Assembly (NCBI RefSeq): GCF_023065955.2
Contig: NW_026622952.1
Span: 31,668,313-31,732,312, forward strand
Reading direction: 5' to 3'
DNA from: Ursus arctos
Lineage: Eukaryota; Chordata; Mammalia; Carnivora; Ursidae
DNA length: 64,000 bases
The notes beneath the pieces are model-generated. The model saw only the letters and a program-made list of their open reading frames with translations. It was not told where the DNA came from and searched no databases. Each line of letters opens with the position of its first letter. Position 1 is the stretch's first letter. This document shows, piece by piece, positions 57,728 through 64,000 of this stretch. A program made the position numbers and the translations under genes.

Positions 57728-57915
57728 GGGGCGCCTGGGTGGCTCAGTTGGCTAAGTGTCCAGCTGTTGGTTTTGGCTTAGGTTGTGATCTCAAGGTCAT
57801 GGGATGGAACCTTGTGTTCAGTGTGGAGTCTACTTTGGCTTCTCTTTCCTTCTCCCACCTGCTCCCGCTCTCTCTCTCTCTCTCTCTCTCAACTAAGTAA
57901 ATAAAATCTTTTAAA
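57728..57915 (+). mobile_element. CAN-SINE, perfect 13-bp TSD
   Basis: GGGGCGCCTGGGTGGCTCAG, CT microsatellite at about 57866-57890, AAATAAAATC tail. AAATAACAAATCA occurs at 57715-57727 and 57916-57928. Confidence 0.96.
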
Positions 57916-57928
57916 AAATAACAAATCA

Positions 57929-58367
57929 TAACCATGTAAGAACACTTGTAGTTAGGTTCAAGATTTTCCTCAATAAATAATTTAGGATCCACATTATCTC
58001 ATATTTGAACAGGTAAGTCTAGGTAATAGATTACAGTGAAAATGTTTTATATCTAAATAATTTTTAACAGGTTTCAGCAAATACGCACAACAGCCATGTA
58101 AAAAAGAGTACACCCATAGAACACCCAACATCAACCAAGGTAATTCTGGTGAGCTTTTAACTCTAAGTCGATGGGGGGACAGTTCACATTTAGTTAACTG
58201 AATATGATAGGTTGCTGTGTAGGGTTTTTTGCTATAAACCAGTTCTATATTTTGAGAAATGGCATTTGTCCAGAATAATTTATCTGAAGACTTTCTTTCT
58301 TGGCAAGATTTAGGTGACAATATCTGCTATTTCTTACAGTCAGTTGGAAACTGTATATTCTACTGAT
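57929..58367. other. intergenic DNA, no gene recognised
   Basis: The 108-codon minus-strand frame at 57994-58320 has no recognised domain. Confidence 0.4.
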
Positions 58368-58490
58368 TTAAGAGTGTGGGCTGTGGTTTCAGACATACTT
58401 GGATTCTAATCCCATTTCTATACTAATAAACAGCTATGTAGAAATTTGGACAATTTGTTTAACATTTGTCAGTTTAAAATGAGGGGAAAA
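58368..58490 (-). repeat. MIR SINE, antisense
   Basis: GAGTGTGGGCTGTGGTTTCA GACATACTTGGATTCTAATC CC, CAGCTATGTAGAAATTTGGA CAATTTG, and GTCAGTTTAAAATGAGG follow the reverse complement of MIR in order. Confidence 0.75.
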
Positions 58491-59190
58491 AATGTTTGCC
58501 TTTTCTGTAAAATTAGGTAACATTACTTAAAAGATTTTCATCACAACTTCCAGTTTATCAACATAAAGTAGAGTCACCTGCATATAGAACACATATTATC
58601 TTTTGCTTCTTTATGATAACATTCAGGCAGAGAAGGCTAGACAGATCACCTGGGCAGACTCCTGGAATGCCAATCTATAAATAGTACTGTTTCTCTGGGA
58701 TTCTAAATATTACTGAAAATGTAGAAAACTGAATTTATCAAAGTACATCTCACATCTGTTTCCTATGTGTCAGGCAACGTTATAAGCTTTTTAAAATATA
58801 CTCTACTGTTTAAATTCAGCTGCTCAATAAGGACAAACGGGACAAATGCTTTGTTTAGCGATCCAAGGCATGCTGAAAAGCCTTCTAAATAATGTGTCCA
58901 GCAAAGTGCAAGGTTTTATTGTGGTTGAGTGGCATATGCAAGTTTTCAACAAAAGTGGAATTTCTAGGGACACCATATCGAGAGAGTACTGACCCCAGTG
59001 GTCTTACTCTGCCCGTCGCTTTTGCACCACTTGGTCTCTAAGTAAATGTTGAATAAATATTTAAATAATTAGGTTTAATAGGGGCACCACTCTTTCTAAT
59101 ATACTTTTTTTATTTGTTCCACTTTCAGATGCAAGCATGTGACTAACATACAATTATGTTAGCAAGTCATTGAAATCAAACTTTTATAAG
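58491..59190. other. intergenic DNA, no gene recognised
   Basis: Nothing recognisable. Confidence 0.4.
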
Positions 59191-59204
59191 AAGTTTAAAA
59201 GATT

Positions 59205-59407
59205 GGGGCACCTGGGTGGCTCAGTCAGTTAAGCGTCTGCCTTTGGCTCAGGTCATGATCTTGGGGTCCTGGGATTGAGGCCCACATCTCCCAGCTCAGC
59301 AGGGAGTCTGCTTCTCCCTCTCCCTCTGCTCCTCCCCTTGGCTCCTGCATGCACTCACACATGCGTTCTCTCTCTCTCAAATAAATTTTTTAAAAATCTA
59401 AAAAAAA
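59205..59407 (+). mobile_element. CAN-SINE, sense
   Basis: GGGGCACCTGGGTGGCTCAG, CT-rich middle, AAATAAATTTTTTAAAAATC tail and an A-run. Flanks AGTTTAAAAGAT (59192-59203) and ACTTTAAAAGAT (59408-59419) match at 11 of 12 bases. Confidence 0.94.
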
Positions 59408-59419
59408 ACTTTAAAAGAT

Positions 59420-60189
59420 GGCATTCTTTGTTACCAAATAAAAATTATTACAGAATTTATCAAAGGACCAATTGAACCAACCCTGACAATTAGAGTAAAA
59501 ATTAAATGTAGGTCATTCATAAACACCAGTAGTGGGTTTTGGAATTGAGTTCATTGAACTTAGTTGGCAACACATTCCTATCTATTAAGGAATTAAACAA
59601 AAGTCAGAAACACCCTGATTTTAGGTTTTTCCACCTGGGTTTTGAAGTGGAAAACAACTATCAGAGCAGAGGCTTATATGCTCGTCATTCAAAATATTGG
59701 CCCGAATATCTCTAATTAGCAAAGTAGCAAAAAGAAAATTCATAACTTTAGAAGGAACACATATTAAGAATACAGATTTATGATTTGGACAAAGCAAAAA
59801 ATTAAATATCCTAAAATAATATACTAATATGTAGTCCTGTTAGGAAGTCTCAAAAGTATTTTATTTATGGAATAGTCCTACAAAATAATTACAAGATATA
59901 TTTGTCTTCTCAAAATAAAAAAAATATGTATATTAAAATTTTTTTCGAAGTGTTTGAAGCATTTATCTACAATTAATACCATTCATTTAATATCAAATAC
60001 TTCTGGGTACATTTTAATGCAATAGTGAGAAAGGAGATTGATATAATCTTACATAACGCCACAGTGGAAGAAAAAATAGGCCTTTCTAAATAAAAAAAAT
60101 AATAATAATATCCAGTAAATAATAAGGAAAAAAGTGTTCCGTTGCTTAAAACACAAAGTTTAGAAATAAATAACAATACAATAAGGATG
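59420..60189. other. AT-rich intergenic DNA, no gene recognised
   Basis: Strongly AT-rich, with AATAATAATA at about 60098-60110. It contrasts sharply with the next segment. Confidence 0.45.
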
Positions 60190-60545
60190 GCAACATCTCG
60201 GACTTCGTTTTTCGGACCTCTCCTCGCCCACCCTGCCCCCTCTGGCTGAGACCACCTTCTCACCCGGCTTGTCCCCGGGGCCCCTCAGCGGCGACGTGGC
60301 TTCTTCCGGGACACGCTGGGTTGCGCCGCCCTCCTCCGGCTGTGCCACCGTCGTCTGGTAGAGAGCGGGATTATTATAACCAGCACCCGGTGAAGGAGGG
60401 GTGGGACGGAGCCAAAGCCCCTCCCTGGGCCCCGGCTCTGACTGCCGCCTTCCGGGACAGTCCAGCCCCGCGCTGAGGTGTCTCCCGCGCTGCCATAATG
60501 GGCGTCTTCGTCCTGTAACGCTCGCAAACTCCTTTGACCTGAAGA
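60190..60545. promoter_or_regulatory. isolated CpG island
   Basis: About 355 bases of GC-rich sequence with roughly 30 CpG dinucleotides by hand count, inside DNA that is AT-rich on both sides. No TATA box stands out, and the sequence does not match a repeat I know. CpG islands in mammals usually mark promoters or first exons. CpG density this high implies the segment is either unmethylated in the germ line or recently arrived. It could be a promoter, an exon or the 5' part of a GC-rich retrocopy. Confidence 0.8.
60264..60538 (-). other. candidate minus-strand exon in the CpG island
   Basis: On the minus strand, eleven T and CTTCCTCTTCAG precede GTCAAAGGAG. This is a polypyrimidine tract with AG, an acceptor-like edge at plus 60539. 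A donor-like CCGG|GTGAGAAGG follows 275 bases later. The frame that runs from 60567 to 60160 stays open for 135 codons and across the whole candidate exon. It contains YNNPALYQTTVAQPEEGG and GPGDKPGEKVVSARGGR. A second frame has ATG in MAARETPQRGAGLSRKAAV but stops after 40 codons. I recognise no family. The exon reading is inference. Confidence 0.35.
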
Positions 60546-60584
60546 GGAAGAAAAAAAAAAACCACAAAATTTAGAGGTAAATGA

Positions 60585-60830
60585 AGTCATACAATGATAA
60601 TAATGACGTCAACATTTTTGGACTTCCTCGAGACTGAGATAAGATTTTTGTTTTCATAGGTTCTAGACGTAAGTGAATCTGCCCAAAAATAGAGGCGGGT
60701 AGAAACTCTGATTCCTCTTTGATAAGTAAGGGAGCGGAAACTTAGTCTGAATAACTTACGCACGGAAACACAGCTAGTAGGTGGTTGAAATGAGTTGTAA
60801 ACCATCGTTGTGCTCAGAGCCTATCTCCAA
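60585..60830 (+). repeat. MIR SINE, sense
   Basis: CCTCTTTGATAAGTAAGGGA GCGGAAACTTAG, AATAACTTACGCACGGAAAC ACAGCTAGTAGGTGGTTGAA ATGAG and CTCAGAGCCTATCTCC follow the MIR core and 3' end. It lies right beside the CpG island. Confidence 0.8.
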
Positions 60831-63800
60831 AGCAGTGTGCTATGCCATATTGTAAATTTATGATGTAATGGCCATTCATCAGGATGTCAGAGCAGTAAGG
60901 AATTCTTATAGAAAATATTCTTGCCTATAGATATAATGTATAGTAAATACATTTGTATATAGTAATGCGGCATATCAAAATAATTCACGACATATGCATA
61001 TACATTAACCTTTATATTTTTACTCATTTATATATTTATCCTTATTTATTAATTTCTTCATTTAAACTCATCCAAATTTCCAGCCACTCGGCTAGTTGTT
61101 CTCAAGACTCATAGTATAAAGAGCAAGAGGATATTCTCTATAAATTCAGCAAATGCTTTTTTACATTGGCTTGATTCAACTTGTGAAACATTTTTTAACA
61201 AATACACAGAAACATTATTAAACTACTTTTGGTTCTTGTTATAAGTCTGTCGTAGCACATAAGTTTTAGGAGAAAAATATTCACCAAAGTTTTGCTATAG
61301 ATTCTATCAGGCCATTTGTTTATTTTTTGCTACTTCTTGTTTGTTTTAATTTACAAGTAACCATCTAAGCAAACGAGAGCAGGCTTACAAGATATGCATT
61401 ATAAATTAAAGTCATCTATTTGAATCTCCAAATATTTAGATCAAGGCAATATTCATTCTTGACATATGCAGAAAGGAGAAAATTGACTTCCTGTTCTCAT
61501 CATGAGCCCTGGTTTGCAAATGAGGAGTGTGTACTTTAAAATGCATACAATTTTGACCTCAAAATTACAAACTGTTAACTCAAGAGCTATATAGATACAG
61601 CCTCTTTGTAATGCTCTTGAAAAACCTCTTTAAAGTGCTCGGAATTTCTGGGCACCATCCAGAAAACCAATTAAAAATGTCCTGTGTGGAGATGGGGAAA
61701 CACAGTTGTGCCACTGAAGCTTTTGCCTTAAGGAAGGGGGGCATTAGCTACATTGAATACCTTACATATCCTTAGCACAATCACCTCAGAAAGTCTTCTC
61801 TTAAATACACAATAAAAGAAATGCTCCATTTCATTATAGTTCATTTGTATTGATTCATCACTGCATTACCTTTGAGAGTTTTAATATACTATATTGAATT
61901 TATGGAATTATAGAAATTAGAGTTGTAAAAGGCCAATCAGCCCATCTTGCTCAACTCATAAGTTAAGGATTATTTGGTGTGGCTTATTCTTTAATGTTTA
62001 GCAAAATTGTAAATTAGTTAAGCAATAGTGCTTTTGGGAAATGACCTCAGTGATAAGAAAAGTTGGGGCATGCATTTTTCATCATAATCACTAAAAAATG
62101 AGTTTTTAACCATATCCTAGCCATTGGGATTTCAAAAATATGAGTCAATTTTTCCTAGTATTTGAACCTTCCCATAAGGAACATGGATGGCAATGCTCTA
62201 GTATATTTAGTACTAGATACTTCAGAAGGAGTAAGAAATACTACTCAATTGCCCAAGGTTATGCATTTAAAATCATGCTAATCTGCTACCAGGAATAAAA
62301 TGGCTGCATTTTTTAAAACATAGACTATAATATCAAGAAACCCATTATGTGGGAAACCCAGTCTTAAATTTTCTTATTCGTGTCATGACTTTTTACAAGT
62401 CTGACTTACTGGAGAACTTTCCATGACGGTTTTCCTCACCCTTAGTTAACTCACATAATCCCTACAACTCCATCAACTGCTTTATTCTTTTTGACAATTC
62501 TTACTTTCTATCTATGGAAATTAAAAAAAAAAATGGCCACAGAATCTTCAAAATATTTCAAGCAATCACCATAGGTTAATTTTCTACAAATGACATATTC
62601 AAGATCATTTCCTTCAGTAAGATGAAAGTTGAATAAATCCCCTGATCCCTCATCAAACTCTGTAAGTCAGTCTATGTTGATGAATATTCTGTTACAAACT
62701 ATTGTGTCTGTTTCCTAGATTTAGCATGGAGTCTGAAATGGGGAAAATGAGAATTGCTCTCAAATCCAGCTGCAATCAATCATCTTGGAAAATACTCTCG
62801 TCCTTGTGAGTGACACAACATAATAATTAAAGTCCTCTTCTGTCAGAAATTGAATAGATTCAGAAACATTTTTGATAGAAATAGACTCTTTAACTTTTAA
62901 TTTTCAATTGTTCCTAATGAATTCCCATAAGCATACATTAGCTCACTTAATTCTTTATTCTTTCTTGCAGAAGCAAAACCCTTTAAGCAATGGGAAATTA
63001 TTATTTTTTCCATTTTTACTTCCCTCTGCTCATATATTTTATTATATTTATATCACATAGTAGAGGTTTTGACAGGATCATGTGTTTGGCAACTCTCTTC
63101 TCAATGTCTATTACTCATATGCATCTATCAGATATAAAATAATCTTGATGCAGCTTAACAAGTAATTTGAATGTAAGTAAATTAATTTTTACAAACATAC
63201 TTTATTTAGTACCATTGTTTTTTTGTGGTCACTGTCTCTTAAATTCAAAGTCATCTCTGTTACTAAACCATTTCTCTCTTATCCTTTCTATCTACTTTTT
63301 TTCAATGATTCTATCTCAAAATGATTCAGTTGAGTAACATTTTTGCTTTTTATGTAATCTGATTTTTCCTTATAAAATGTTTTTTTTCCAATGCTACCTT
63401 GAAGAATTGGAGGAACCAAATTTCTTACTTTGGTTCAAAATAGGTTCCCTTTCACATCTCAAATGCCCCTAAAACTGTTAAATAATTAACTCAGCAGTAA
63501 CCTCATCATAGTATCTGATCACTTACTCCTTTCAAGTCTCCAAGCTTAGCTATTCTGAGGAAATTAAAGTTCTGATGAATTTTAGATAAAAATAGATTTT
63601 TGTGAAATATAGAACCTTAGTGTAATCAGGAGTGATGGGAAGTTTTAGCAGAGAGTTCTGAATGCATCCTTTAATTCACAGACTGATCAAGAAGGCACTG
63701 AGGACAGAGAAGCAGGGGAGAATGTTCTCCATGATAGAATAACTGAAAAGCAGCTGCCAACAAAGAAAGATGTTTAATTTACATGTGCGCCTAAGGATGC

Positions 63801-64000
63801 TCATTAGTACTCTTTAAATATTTCATTAAATGTTGACGGGGCAGTTAATACATGTGAGGGACTGGTATGTATTGATAGAAACTATTTCCTTCTTTAATAT
63901 TAAGTAAGTGGAGTAGATAACATTTCTGCTGAGGTATTCAATAGTTTTTATGTAATGAATAGTTCCTTCAATTTGCTGACAATCTATTTAAAGAAGAAAG
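60831..64000. other. 3.2 kb intergenic DNA, no gene or repeat recognised
   Basis: AT-rich. A weak MIR/L2-like stretch may lie at about 61910-61980 (GGAATTATAGAAATTAGAGT). No exon was recognised; the 62-codon frame at 62872-63060 has no family resemblance. Confidence 0.4.

Noticed and set aside
57410..57781. 123-codon plus-strand open frame
   Set aside because: It runs through an L2 fragment and ends inside a SINE; no protein family resemblance.

Overview
The window is mammalian nuclear DNA from a carnivore. Two repeat types show this. One is a tRNA-derived SINE whose head reads GGGGCGCCTGGGTGGCTCAG and whose tail is CT-rich then A-rich, the CAN-SINE/SINEC design known only from Carnivora. 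The other is a LINE-1 whose 3' UTR contains GAGAGACTATGGACTCTG and ends near TGTACTGTATGGTGACTAAC, the type I associate with arctoid carnivores (bears, seals, mustelids). A bear is my best guess for the species, but that is inference. The DNA is AT-rich, and I found no convincing intact host protein-coding gene. Almost all long open frames lie in transposons or are short chance frames.

Layout: 1-8.2 kb is intergenic DNA with several LTR-type relics (1.17-1.57, about 5.37-5.90, 6.06-6.58 and 7.25-7.77 kb). A 5'-truncated carnivore L1 with broken ORF2 lies at 8.27-9.81 kb. From 10 to 23 kb there are five SINEs, a hAT fossil split by a SINE, L2 relics and two abutting ancient L1 fragments. A twin-primed (5'-inverted) L1 lies at 24.38-24.82 kb and a SUMO2 processed pseudogene at 25.6-26.2 kb. 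A long L2 at 31.9-33.6 kb is split by a young L1. At 41.35-47.58 kb is a dense block: MaLR LTR, Tigger-like transposon, SINE, then a 4.8-kb L1 that keeps its 5' end but lacks ORF1 and the last part of ORF2 and carries its own SINE. A second Tigger-like element lies at 52.16-52.60 kb and a probable antisense endogenous retrovirus at about 54-56 kb. L2, MIR and SINE copies follow at 57-59.4 kb. An isolated CpG-rich island of about 355 bp lies at 60.19-60.55 kb. The last 3 kb hold nothing I recognise.

There is no operon-like organisation and no set of genes working together. The pieces most worth attention are the CpG island, which has a splice-acceptor-like edge and a minus-strand open frame, and the SUMO2 retrocopy. 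Several insertions can also be ordered in time from exact target-site duplications (TSDs). I did not find an obviously new biological system. Repeat family names come from memory of consensus sequences and should be confirmed with RepeatMasker.
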